From assembly GCA_009760855.2 (NCBI GenBank), contig WPIO01000004.1:11041501-11105500 (forward strand): DNA of 64,000 bases. Direction: 5' to 3'. The first letter of the stretch is position 1. Each line of letters opens with the position of its first letter. Of the stretch, positions 23,531 to 64,000 are shown one piece after another. Both the position numbers and the translations under genes were made by a program. The notes under the pieces were generated by a model. The model was given only the letters and a program-made list of their open reading frames with translations. It made no database searches and was not told the origin of the DNA. Origin of the DNA: Cristatella mucedo (lineage: Eukaryota; Bryozoa; Phylactolaemata; Cristatellidae).

Positions 23531-24049
23531 GTTACAGACGGGATAAATATAAAGATGCTGTATATGTGAATATATATATTTATCTGTTTCGCGGCTGAAT
23601 TGTTATCAAACAGGCAACCTACTGTACCTAGCTTATATTAATTTTAGGCGTCTGTAAAAGGATTCCTATATTAGACGGAAGCAAAAGAATAAACATAGCA
23701 ATCATAAGTAGATGATGAACAACGAAAAGGTTTTTTCTCAGGGCCGTTACGATTCGGAATGTGAAGTAGCCTGAAAACCAGGGCCGAACACCACGCCTAC
23801 CACAACCCAACTGCAGGCGCTAATCTTTGGCCATTGAGATGGCGAAAAAGCTGCCGCCTTGATTTCGCACCTCGCACATACACGCAGTAACTTTGTCGTG
23901 GAATTACGCATTGGGAAGTTCCTGCACACTTAGAATAGCATGAATATCATTCAAGTCTCACGTAGCCAGCGGCAGGGACATGCAAGAACCGATGCCTTTT
24001 TTGCTGGAGCAGCTGCGACGGCTCCCGGTCAATTAATGGATCAAGAAAA

Positions 24050-24262
24050 AATCCTTATGCTGACCTACAAGACCCGCCAAGGCTTGGCTCATTCATGCCT
24101 AGCTGAACTGCTGCTACAGTTTCAGCCTCCTCGTGTCCTTAGGTCCTCTAAGTAAAATAAATTAGCTATTCCATTCCTACTTTTAAAGACCATTTTTGAC
24201 AGAAGCTTTCGCTCTGCAAGTTCTGGACTACGGAGCTCACTTCCGCAAGTCTTGGACCGCCC
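24050..24262 (+). mobile_element. LINE-B coding remnant
   Basis: LTYKTRQGLAHSCLAELLL then QPPRVLRSSK is a typical C-terminal RT-associated sequence (LTYK-GLAPSYL-EL-P-R-LRSS pattern). It differs from LINE-A. Confidence 0.6.
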
Positions 24263-25389
24263 TCCAGTTTTGGGGGATTGGATATTGGACCGCCCCCAGT
24301 ATACAACGAATACTCAAGCTGGTAGACTCAAGAAGGTTAGCAGCAGGTAGGAAGCGAGACTCGCCATTTAAACCCGGTTAAACTCTACCGCGTACCACCC
24401 ACTTTGTCCTTGTGGCTTTGTTGTTACAGACGGAGGTACATTATATTACACTACAATAACGCAGCAAAATAATAACTATCTACGTACATAATTAAAAAAT
24501 AAAAATAGAAGCCTTAAATCATGACGCATATGGAAACCCGAAACAACTGTTATGAAGCACAGTTTATAAGCAAGATCGCGAGCCCAAGAGCAGCAAGCCG
24601 GCGGAGCAGGAAGGTTGGCGGTCCCACCGGACCGAGGGGCCACGCTATGAATGGAAGTGGTGGGTACCAGGCAATGCGTACTGTACATGCGTATATTGTG
24701 GGACTGGCCACAGCATGTTCCCTAGTATTGAGATTTTTTGAGGTTTGGAATGAAATATTTGTTTATAATTTAATATATTATTTAATCTGTGCTTAAACGT
24801 CCTCAAAATGTGTGTCTTAATTTGGTAGCTGCACTATGTTGTTGTAGCGCCCCGCGTGCCGCTTAATCCTAGTTATGGTCATTGGCGTTCAGGAATCACT
24901 CCGGATTATTTTCAGACGGTGTTGTTCACAGATAAAGCCTCAGATTTAGTATAGTCATCAGAAATCTGGTAAGGGAGTCCTTTTAGTATAAGTTTCAAGA
25001 GATTGTTAGTCACTCATGGGCTATGCGTGCAGCTTATGTTTCCGCCAGGTTTTACGCCCCGGTTTTATGCAGCCGTTTGCGCATTCCTCGCCCAATAGCA
25101 GCCTTGCCTCGCGTCCGTCATGTTTTAGATACAAAAATTTTGTGCGCTCACATGGCCGACCCTACGCTTGAGCCCGCGATATGCACGCCCACTCCTTTTT
25201 TTATCCATATTGGGTATCGAGACAGTCGACATACTCTCAAACTCAAAATTAGTTATGAGAGTGAATAGGTACCACCACCAAGCCCCTGCCCCGTATGTCG
25301 ATTGATTCGTTCTTCATCTAACAGCACTGAAAACATGCGCACGAGGAGTTTTAATATTTTCTATTATCAATACTACGGTTGTATTTGCG
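24263..25389. other. Unassigned sequence
   Basis: Small ORFs without motifs. No repeat family is recognised. Confidence 0.3.
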
Positions 25390-26389
25390 CTATTGGGTAC
25401 TCAATAGGTTGGACCACCCCTGATCTTTGTGACTTCCTGAATTCGCCAGGGCATTGACATAACAAGCTTTCGGCAAGCACCCACTTGAGCAGCCGCACAG
25501 CTGTTCAAGCCGACCAAAAAGCTGCTCGGGGGAAGACGAGATGCGATTCTCAGCATTAAGTGAGCGCCAACCTGTCCCACAGGTGCTGAGTAGGGTGGAG
25601 ATCAGGAGATTGGCTTGGCCAGCTAAAGACTCGGACACCTGAATCGGCAAAGAATCGCTTCATTGCCCTTGCAGTAAGCTTGGGATCTCCAATCATTACA
25701 AATTTGACAAACATAGTCGCCAACATTTTTGACGATGTCCATGAACACATGCCTGTACATAATCCCGTTGATTCAGTGTGGAGTTCCTATTCCGGAAGCA
25801 GAAAAACAAGACCAAACAAGCACACTTCCACCCTCGCACTTGGGCGTAGATTGCAAGCAGTCCGGGTGTACTTTTTGCCTTTTGTTTGACTGACGAAATT
25901 CTTCCGTTTGCGATCTCCGGACTATGAATTTGCTTTCATCGGTCCATAGAATACTGCTCCAGTCGGCAGCTGTAAAGTGGGCGTGTTTTCGAGCCCACTG
26001 CAGACGGTTTTTGTTGTCGCTCGTCAATTAACGGCGTGTTTACTAACTTTTCTGTAAATACAGTGTTCCGGAAGCGTATTACGAACCGTATCAACACTTA
26101 CAGCCTTGCCGGTGGCCTCTTTTAAGGTCTTGGAGAGAGCTTGAAGTAATGCCTTCCTTCGACCCAGTGCAGCCAGTTTTAGCAGGCGACCATCCCTTTT
26201 TGTCATCGAACGTGGGCGGCCGGAGCATGGTAAGACGTCATTCTACTACCCTGGAAATACTTGGTTATACCTGATCTATCCTTTGCTTAAACCAAGCCTC
26301 CGTGCCACCTTCACGTTGCCGAGACCCATATTGTGGTAGGTGCTTATTTGGCCATCGATTTCACTATTTAGCTCCTTTGTCTTTCCCAT
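25390..26389 (-). pseudogene. Degenerate Tc1-like transposase fossil, near full length
   Basis: Read on the minus strand from an ATG at 26389 (MGKTKELNSEIDGQ, HTH region VKVARRLGLSKG), through GRRKALLQALSKTLKEATGK, ILWTDESKF (first catalytic Asp), GGSVLVWSCFSASGIG, and SQSPDLHPTQHLWDRL (second Asp). The usual catalytic Glu in P-I-E-H-L is Gln here. Several stops and frame shifts are present. Length of about 1 kb fits a Tc1 transposase gene. Terminal repeats are not clear. Confidence 0.82.
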
Positions 26390-26639
26390 GGTTGAGAAGC
26401 ACCGTAGGAGCAATTCGACACGAGTGGTGCGGCCAGGAAGTGCAAAAATAACTCCCCTCCTGCACACAAGCGCAGGGCAGAAAAATTGTTTGCCATTGGA
26501 TTGCAAATACGATAGTAAAACTGCAAGTCAAAACTCAAGCTCCACCATTTTTAAAGGCGAGATATCGTTCCAGGCCGCTGGGGTGTTTTTGTTTCGAACA
26601 GTTATACACGGCCATCGACAGTGAGTCATTTTTTTATGT

Positions 26640-27752
26640 AAACAATCAGGTTTATGTAAAAGCCGGCCCGCCGAGAGTGAATAATTACTGAGTAGACAGT
26701 GTCCAATGCACCTCGTAAATACTTTTGCTTGTGAGTGTAAATGACATGCAGCATCCCCAGGTGGGGGTAGGAGGAGTTGGTCTCTTTTTTTGGACCGACC
26801 AGTCTCAGCAGGATCCCCTCGAAAGAATTATCCATGTGGTGTATATGCTGAATCAGCAGGGGAACTGCTATTTAGAACGCATTGCCTACGACTGTAAGGC
26901 CGTATAGTGTTTCCTCTCGAACTCTTGTCTGTCATCGTTGGGCTATAGCTAGCTAACCTAAATCAGCAACAGCTAGCTAGCCTAAATGGCTTCCATGTGT
27001 GATCACTTTTGGGTAGCTTCTGTTCCGAGATTGCATGTTCAAGTGCTGCAGAAGGCAATCTAGTGTTGTCTGATGTTAGTGGGATGGTAGCTGCCATGGC
27101 TGTTCTGTTGCTATATGCGATCCTATTTTATGAGAGCTCTGGATGCACTGATGGTGACGGCTGGAAGAGGGTCGGAAAGTACTTTCTCCCTTATAAACCT
27201 CTAGCTATCGCTTGTTTCCTTAAAACCTCCAGCTACCGGTTGGTAGTGGTGTGGCCTTGTGTGGTTGAGCCTCTTGGCAGCTGGTTGCCAGACAAGACCT
27301 GCTTAATGGCATTCCTGGAGCACAGCTGACCGTCTTTCGTGACCTTTTGTCAGCAAAGCAATCACCGGGTCAAAACCATGTGATCTCTTTGCCTGTACTG
27401 GAAATCTGTAGCTGCCTCAGTGGCTCTGGCCGGGAAGTAATCATCTGGCTAATCCATAGTTCATGTATATAGTCGACAATGCCGTACCAATACAAATAAT
27501 AACTAAAGATTTGCTGATTCAACTGCAGTTGAATCGGCAGACTAGCAGCCTGTTGGCCATATCGCTGAGATTGTGAAGACCGATGACGTACATGTTTTTA
27601 AAAGTGTGGCAGTGTTCTCAGCTTAGATGTTTCTTGACATCTTTGTCGAGAAGCATGTTTTTGTCACCTGTCTGTGCATGATATTACTGCTGTTTAGGCG
27701 AGTTGGTCAAGTTGATGAGAAGCGAGAAGTAGCTTCATGCGAGACTTAGTAT
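26640..27752. other. Unassigned sequence
   Basis: A 106-codon plus-strand frame at 27009-27329 has a hydrophobic middle but no family match or splice support. Confidence 0.3.
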
Positions 27753-28343
27753 TTAGCCTTGCCAGCTTACTTGTATAATGATTTGTATAATGATGTCACC
27801 GTGGCTCATGGAGAATTCTGCAGCTGCATTTCTAATAGTGGATTGTGTGCGCCGGGACACCTGTGCAAGGTGTGTGGTCAGCAGATCACATGTAAAAGGA
27901 GAGATGCAAAAGCTTTCTTGGAGATGTACATTATGTGACCCCAGTTTTGGGTGGAATTGAATAACCTTTCTGGATTCGTTTGCAAGTTCTAGGGTGTAAA
28001 AGATGTCATCACGATACAACTGTGACCTATACTTGAGGTTCGAGCTAGGCCTATCGTATGCAGAAGACTCTCGCCCTAAGCTTGAGCCATACAGTGCACA
28101 CGAAATAAAGCTATCTCCAAGAATGTGCAATGCATCGACATCCCCTTCAGTAACTCTTACTGTGTTGAGAAAGCTCAAGAGGTTTGGGCAGCTTCCATGC
28201 ACATACCGAACCCTACATCTCATGAACAAATGCAGAGTAGAAGAGCATTTCTGTATTATTGTTATTTTATTATTGCTATTTATTGTTATTATTATTATTA
28301 TTATTATTGTATTATTAGTGATAGAACAGCCGAATCCAAGCAA
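27753..28343 (-). CDS. Unrecognised 196-codon ORF ending in a TTA microsatellite
   Basis: The N-terminal part is translated microsatellite (Ile-rich). The remaining about 150 residues have ordinary composition (for example LLSFLNTVRVTEGDVDALHI, SSNLKYRSQLYRDDIFYTLE). No homology is recognised. It may be an old mobile-element fragment; a (TTA)n tail lies beside it on the plus strand. Confidence 0.2.
   Translation of the reverse strand: MLGFGCSITNNTIIIIIIITINSNNKITIIQKCSSTLHLFMRCRVRYVHGSCPNLLSFLNTVRVTEGDVDALHILGDSFISCALYGSSLGRESSAYDRPSSNLKYRSQLYRDDIFYTLELANESRKVIQFHPKLGSHNVHLQESFCISPFTCDLLTTHLAQVSRRTQSTIRNAAAEFSMSHGDIIIQIIIQVSWQG
28255..28317. repeat. (TTA)n-rich microsatellite
   Basis: TTATTATTATTATTATTATT-type run with interruptions. 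Confidence 0.9.
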
Positions 28344-28366
28344 GAGAAGGGACTAGCGGAAGAAAG

Positions 28367-28530
28367 GGGCCGTGATAGCCCATGAGGGAAGGTGCTTGCT
28401 CCTCACGACCGAGGTCGTGGGTTCGAATCCTGCAGTTTGAAGTCCTTTATTGCCAACTGCAAGCGGTGGTGATAGCCGCTTAAGCTATTCCGCCACTATA
28501 CCACTATACAAATAAGGTTGGTAAATCAGC
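28367..28530 (+). mobile_element. SINE1 ending in a microsatellite
   Basis: CCGTGATAGCCCATGAGGG (A-box part), CACGACCGAGGTCGTGGG, GGTTCGAATCCTGCAG (B box), then the body with CTGCAAGCGGTGGTGATAGC and the GTAAATCAGC tail. Confidence 0.87.
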
Positions 28531-28543
28531 ATACACACACACA

Positions 28544-28636
<93 letters not shown>
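28531..28636. repeat. Short (CA)n then (TA)n microsatellite
   Basis: About 16 bp of CA followed by 90 bp of pure TA (28547-28636), directly at the 3' end of a SINE1, which probably seeded it. Confidence 0.97.
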
Positions 28637-28639
<3 letters not shown>

Positions 28640-30377
28640 CATAGACAGCATTGCTGGATAAGACTCATAACACCGAGCTCCACAACAATTCAAGGAAGGA
28701 CTTCGGGGCTGCTGAAAAGCATGTTCCAGGAGTATGGAGCAGGCTAGCAAAATGTAGTTTGTAGAGTGCTGAATGTCGGTCAAACAGACTGAGCTATGGG
28801 TTATCGTGCTGTTGCTTTTGATGTCGCTTGCAGCCAGGACTTTCTAACTTAGGCTAGTTTTACTACCTGTCTCCGCTGGATGCCTGAAATAGCTTACCTT
28901 TGAAGTCACGTGTTTGTTCCGTGCACTCTTTGTTTTAGCTAAACGGCTAAGAATGTCGTCGACTTCAAAGTCGAAGGTATCCCTATCACCTACGTGTAAG
29001 TGGCAGATTTCCATTCACCTGTGACTATTACGTGGAAGTGTGTTCTTTGTCATCGGCTTAAAGTCACGGATTTAGAAAGTGCAGCACACACTCAACTGGT
29101 TGCCTGTACGTGTGCCATCTTCTGTGACCCATGCACAGTTGCAGATACGTCATAGTCTGTGCCAGGGCTGCAGTCTGCCCTTGACGTGTGGAGAGCTGGA
29201 TCTGGGCTCGATCGCACTACACTTCGTGGCATATGAGCTGCAACTTCCAGTATTTACTGACGGTTCTGACTTAAAACAAAAATGTTATCATCTGTAGACT
29301 GAGAAAATGTACTGTCATTTTGGTATACTAGCTATAAAGAATAGAAGTAACAGCAGACGTCTGTAAGGATTGCAGTGTTAGCACCCACAACCACAGCTTG
29401 TCATTTGAGCTGGTGCTCGCCCGAGCTGGTGCTCATTCGCCCATCCTTGCTCACTTTGCTGGGAGTATACTCTAGTCATTGGTTTCTGCCTTTCCGGTTG
29501 CATGAGAAAATTGAGTAGGAATTCAAAAGGGCAAAGTGAACTGCTGTGTTTGAGTGAGATGAAACTGGCTGTCCTTGAGAACCAGCACGACGGATAAGTG
29601 TAGAGATGAGCAGCGAGCCGAGATAGAAAGTAAAGAGCTGCGTATCACGAGACACCTGTCACGGAGATCGGCAGTTTGGCTCCTCAGTCCAGCAATGCCT
29701 GTTGCCTGCAGTTTTTAGATGCACGGAAGGGATGTGAGTGCGAATCTAGGGTTACAACTCTGTTGATATGGCAGCAGAAGTTCATTCTAATAACCTCTGA
29801 ACAGAGACAGAAGGGAGACCAACTAATGGAATACGTGTGTTGTGCGCACGTGTGCTTGCTTGTTTGTTTGTGTATGTGTGCGCGCGAGCGAGCGCGTGTG
29901 TGCATGCATATGTCGATCTGTGTGTGATTGCCACAGACTGCCACCCAATGGTTTATGTTGCATTCGAGAACGATTGCATATAACCGTGAAACTCGGCTTT
30001 TCTTCAGTGATTGCCTGGCAGCTGAAGTAAGCATTATTTTGGAAGGGGCCTGTCAGGTTTGTTTCGTGAAAACTTGCAGGAGAGAGTTGCAATAACCAAT
30101 CCTGTTTTGGACTGTTGAGTTGCCTGACAAAGTGCCTTCACCCTTGGGATAAAGTTAATAAATTGTATAGATGATTCTAAAGTGCAAATTGCAGTCGAAG
30201 TGGTGTAGGAATGCATTCTTCTAAAAATATGTTATACACCAGCCGACGGCACTATCTAGCACATCACATTTGCCTATGCTGTTCCTTCTACTTGTACCTG
30301 CTTTGTCGTCAGCCACTTTGTGCTTAGCATTTTGTCGTTTTAAAATAGCATTGTTTGTGTTTGCTTTTAATCCACAG
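28640..30377. other. Region just upstream of Tudor 1 exon; no gene assigned
   Basis: Either intron or 5' flank of the PHF20-like gene. Short alternating GT/GC runs occur near 29860-29900. No promoter motif or first exon could be fixed. Confidence 0.3.
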
Positions 30378-30439
30378 GCTCGAGTACAGAAACTACCCCT
30401 AAATCGAACCAGTCATTGTCCCCGAGTGGAGAAAAGAAG

Positions 30440-60758
<30,319 letters not shown>

Positions 60759-61030
60759 CTTCCCACTGCGAGCTCCAGGGTGATGTGTTTCACCAAACCA
60801 ACTATACTATGTAGACTATTGGTGGCGTTCTGCCATGCTCGAGCCTGTGCAGACTTGTCATTCATGCTACTATCATATGCGAGATAGCTGTTATGTTCTG
60901 TGCCAGCTGCAAAAATCTGAAGTGCTACTATTAGTTGTTCTTTTTTAAATTTTTATATACACCTCAGCGTTGCAGCTCTGAGCTGTATGCTGCCGTAAGA
61001 AGCAATAAAACAAAAGTATCTTGTCTTTGA
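60759..61030 (+). terminator. 3' UTR and poly(A) signal of the PHF20-like gene
   Basis: A canonical AATAAA lies at 61004-61009, about 245 bp after the stop codon. It is followed by TTGTCTTTGATGT-type GT-rich sequence that could act as the downstream element. The exact cleavage site cannot be read. Confidence 0.6.
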
Positions 61031-61087
61031 TGTACTCAGCACTCCTGCGACAGATGGGTGCTGCACTGTAAGGGTGTTTGAATGCAG

Positions 61088-61330
61088 TTAACTTCTCCAT
61101 CGTTGCAATATAGGTTTTAGCAAGGGTGTTATTCTTTGTGGGGATGAAGATGCACCGAGGTGGAAATCAAGATCACTGCATGCTGACGTACCAGGAGAAG
61201 AACAGATCGGCTCACCCTTGCCCTCATCAGACGAATGTAGAGAATATTCTGTTTGAGGTTCTGGAATACGAACTCCCTCACCATGTGAAACTGGTCTCAA
61301 TGCAGACGAAATGTTTGGGCAGACTCTTCT
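61088..61330 (-). CDS. ORF fragment, possible mobile-element protein
   Basis: On the minus strand it reads ISSALRPVSHGEGVRIPEPQ, then SLHSSDEGKGEPICSSPGTS, then DLDFHLGASSSPQRITP, and a stop. Ordinary coding composition, Ser/Asp-rich, without a Met near the start. From memory it resembles the linker of a dispersed transposon-associated protein family found in many animals; this is a weak match. It lies just 3' of the PHF20-like gene. Confidence 0.35.
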   Translation of the reverse strand, partial: RRVCPNISSALRPVSHGEGVRIPEPQTEYSLHSSDEGKGEPICSSPGTSACSDLDFHLGASSSPQRITPLLKPILQRWRS

Positions 61331-61399
61331 CGATTTATTTTTCTTTGTTATTCCGCCAGAAAGAGGAAGATATGTGGTTACTCGGCTCTCTTCATACCA

Positions 61400-61425
61400 T
61401 ATAATAATAATAATAATAATAATAA
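61400..61425. repeat. (TAA)n microsatellite
   Basis: Short run of AAT/TAA units. Confidence 0.9.
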
Positions 61426-61485
61426 CTGGTTTCATTTAATTGATGACTGCCGCTGATCGTTGTACGAGTGGGCTGCGACACTCAA

Positions 61486-61657
61486 TGTAGTAGGCAGTCG
61501 GGACGTGCTATTGGTGATTGTTATGACAAGAGAGTCTCGGCACTCCGGTGGGCGAAGAGAGTCGTACTTCGCCCTGCTCCGTGAGTGGTGAAATAAACTG
61601 GTGGTGTTGCTTGTCGGCTAGCGTTGTGTGCCGTTCGCGACGATAACTAAAGCTACA
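61486..61657 (+). mobile_element. LTR-like segment related to the 12.7-kb solo LTR
   Basis: Starts TGTAG and ends CTACA like the 12.7-kb LTR. The inner order GGCGAAGAGAGTCGTAC, AATAAACTGG and TTGTCGGCTAGC resembles that LTR. I found no target duplication, so boundaries are uncertain. Confidence 0.5.
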
Positions 61658-61667
61658 GCAATAATGG

Positions 61668-61770
61668 TAATACATTTGATATAGCACTCTCAGAGAACTT
61701 AATCTCTGTCTAGGCCCTGTACAGTTGCTGTAAAGAAGATTGAATGGTTAACTAAACACTTGGCATAACA
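61668..61770 (-). mobile_element. LINE-A tail fragment
   Basis: GATATAGCACTCTCAGAGAA and CTTAATCTCTGTCTAGG are the minus-strand LINE-A terminal stem-loop, followed by TTGCTGTAAAGAAGATTGAA of the 3' UTR. Confidence 0.75.
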
Positions 61771-62400
61771 AAAGCTTCACAGTGTCAGAGCCTCGTATAA
61801 CTTGCTTCTGAGAACTAGTCTTTTGCCATTCAACCACTGTGAAAGCTGTTTCGCACATGTAACACAGCATAGATGTGGGGCCCAAGGCACCTGGTCACCA
61901 ACCGAAGTAAAGATGATATGACTGCTTCACATAAGAAGTGATACTTTTCTTCTGGCTGGAAAATGTTATTTCCCGCAAATATAGCAAACATTGTCCAGGT
62001 ATTAACGCACTTTTGAGTCATTACTGTTCTGTAGTGTACCTCAACGGATAAAATAACAGTTTCATGTAGCAGTAGCTTAAACTGTAAAGCTTAAACGCAC
62101 AATGTCTGAAATATTTTAAATGCTCAACCTTTCGGACTGGGTTTTGTTACGTCAGCTTACTGCAGCAGCCGCCAGGAAGTAGTATTGTGTTGCATCAGAA
62201 AATGACGAGCAATCAACTTAGGATGATTTGTGCGTGATAGTATTATGCAATGCGATGCAACATTACACCAGTCCAGGCTTCTTTAGGATATTGTTGCAGT
62301 CCTACTGAATAAATTTAGACGGTGAAACATATAAAAGCTACTGTATGAAAGATCTTCAAAACGAGAGCCAATAAAAAATATTAGGGTTATATTCGTGTTC
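61771..62400. other. Unassigned sequence
   Basis: No gene or repeat is supported. Confidence 0.35.
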
Positions 62401-62449
62401 AGCACACCTAGATACTACAGATTAGGGCCTTTTAAGTCAATAGAGATTT

Positions 62450-63075
62450 CAGCGTTGATTAGTGCAATAATAGCATTACGTTTGTGTGGCCCCAAAGAGA
62501 CGAAATCCCTTTCTAGGTACTTGATACTCGGGAAACGAGTGGAAGCTGGAAATGAAGAGTACGACCTGACAAGCGACAGGATCATGAAGCGCGGCAGAAG
62601 CAGCAGCAGCAGGTTAAGCGAAAAGAGAAGACAAGTCACATAGACGAAGCAAATTTTGCGAGGACAAGTGGATTGACAGCTTCATTTTAAATTTCGTCAA
62701 CTCAGGTGATATCATGATGTCAATACGTGGCGAGTTACATGCTTTCGGCTCCTCGGAACTGAACGCAGGGACTCAAGAGACGTATTTGAGGTCGGTTAGA
62801 GCTAAAGCTAAGCGGCCCAAGAGTCAGGGGGCGGTGCCCTGCGGTAGCCTGGGAAGGAAGTACGACAGCGAGGCAGTTCTAATGCGAGGCACACAGGAAT
62901 AAAAGGGATCCGAAAGAGTGAGCGAGACCGAGTTTAACCATGCGTAGGTATCTTACGGCACTGGCAGGAAGACCTACAAGGAGAGATTCACGAAAGTCAG
63001 TACGGAAGTCACATGTTTGCATGGATTAACTTGGCTATAGTACCCTTATCTAAGCACCACTAGCTGAGACTTGGG
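62450..63075 (-). mobile_element. Old LINE-A copy, 3' part
   Basis: CCCCAAAGAGACGAAATCCC (tail), a run matching the FG-RAF-S-Y region in reverse (CATGCTTTCGGCTCCTCGGA), and CATGGATTAACTTGGCTATA near the 5' edge follow LINE-A order at low identity. Confidence 0.6.
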
Positions 63076-63735
63076 GCTAATCCATACAGCCAAGCCACAG
63101 GGAAACCGGGGAGGCAGGGGGTCGTAACCTTGCATACGTAAAAGCCACACGGCTTTAATGCAATGACAAACAAGACGTAATAGGTACAATAACAGAAATA
63201 ATAGAAAACAAAATACGAACGAGCATTATCGCAGCGGCAAAAACGAGTTCTAGCAAGCTTCAGACTAGAAATAGACGATGGCGCAACAAGTAATAAGACT
63301 ACCAGCGGACCACGAAACTACTACAGAAAGTTGTATGCGAATGCCTTGCGAAGTACTTCTGCTGCTGACTTTTATCTGATTTTATTCTTACGAGTAACCT
63401 CCTTCTCAGCTCAGCAGCATCTTGGCTGCACTCCGGATTTGTTTTTGGGGAAGCTCACGCATCCGTTGTATAAGGTGCCTAGCTCGCTAGATTTGAAGTG
63501 CCTGTAGTACTTAACCCAAGCATCGCATCGCGTTGCTGGTGTGCCATGCACAGTCGGTGGGGAGAGGAAAGGTTCGGTAGTGCTTCGTCGCGTGTGCATA
63601 GAGCATCGGTGCTTGATGGCATTGCAAGCCCTGTTAGACAGTGCCGAGCGCTAGCACAGCTGCTCGACAGTGCGCGGGATTCGGAGCGAGGGAGTACTCG
63701 GCCTTCAATTCCGAAAGCTGACCGTGGCCTTTAGA
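63076..63735. other. Unassigned sequence becoming GC-rich
   Basis: A short plus-strand frame (63498-63734) ends at TAG 63732-63734. No motif. Confidence 0.3.
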
Positions 63736-64000
63736 GGGCGCTTACTGTCGCCGGGCGATTGCTGCACGTCCCGGTCCGTCCACCGCGAATCCACTTTCGT
63801 CCTTCTCATCTCAAGCCGCCTCGGTCACGTGCGAGCCCTACTACTAGATCTCCCCGTTACGACTCGGAGCGGGCAGCCGTCTCGTCTGCTAACGGTCGAT
63901 CTCTTTTACAATCGGCGCTTTCGATTCGAGCTTCGACAGCAGCGCGTCGAAATGTTATTGTTCCCTCTTCGGCCGGCAAAGCTCCGCCTCGGGCGATCAG
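63735..64000 (+). CDS. Open frame running off the window edge
   Basis: Open from 63735 to the end without a stop, Arg/Ser/Pro-rich (HFRPSHLKPPRSRASPTTRS, then SPRYDSERAAVSSANG). It is in the GC-richest part of the region and has no Met, so it would be an internal exon or part of a promoter-proximal CpG-rich area. Other frames are also open. No homology recognised. Confidence 0.2.

Noticed and set aside
28526-28783. 85-codon minus-strand ORF
   Set aside because: Most of it is translated TA microsatellite.

Overview
This is a 64-kb piece of a metazoan nuclear genome. The evidence is a multi-exon gene with long GT-AG introns, a conserved animal chromatin-reader domain set, and a dense load of LINEs, tRNA-derived SINEs, Tc1 and hAT fossils, solo LTRs and microsatellites. 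Repeat-family consistency and a telomere-like motif fit an invertebrate, but the sequence alone does not identify the species. There are no prokaryotic operons, CRISPR arrays or intact viral genomes.

Only one host gene can be built with confidence. It is a PHF20/PHF20L1-type methyl-lysine reader (NSL histone acetyltransferase complex family) on the + strand, from an ATG at 30440 to a TAG at 60758. Fourteen exons join with matching splice phases into 3243 nt, or 1080 residues plus stop; human PHF20 is of similar length. In order, the protein has two Tudor domains (exons 1-3), a charged helix, a very GC- and alanine-rich disordered segment with a basic nuclear-localisation-like motif (exon 6), a C2H2 zinc finger (exon 9), a PHD finger split between exons 10 and 11, a conserved region after the PHD (exon 12) and the C-terminal helical tail (exons 13-14). 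An AATAAA lies about 245 bp past the stop. The true 5' end is open: the first Tudor exon stays open to a splice acceptor, and a phase-compatible ATG exon lies 13 kb upstream at 17111.

Layout. 1-17 kb: Tc1-like fossil, a large foldback inverted repeat, several copies of one LINE (here LINE-A, L2/CR1-like), nested SINEs, and a solo LTR with a clean 5-bp target duplication. 17-30 kb: candidate upstream exon, more LINE-A including a 5'-inverted (twin-primed) insertion, a second foldback copy, a second LINE family (LINE-B/R3), a second Tc1-like fossil, a TA microsatellite. 30-61 kb: the PHF20-like gene, its introns packed with LINE-A, SINE1, SINE2, R3, a hAT MITE and a hAT transposase fossil, plus a 199-bp GT run. 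61-64 kb: short LTR-like and LINE-A remnants, an unassigned minus-strand ORF fragment, and a GC-rich edge that may start another gene.

The most informative signals beyond the gene are: a 3' stem-loop shared by LINE-A and SINE2 (a LINE/SINE partnership), a B-box module shared by SINE1 and SINE2, a twin-priming inversion of LINE-A, an uncharacterised foldback repeat family with two copies, a perfect 20-bp intronic hairpin, and a possible in-frame 102-nt optional intron in exon 9. I see no clearly new biochemical system; most novelty is in repeats and gene structure.
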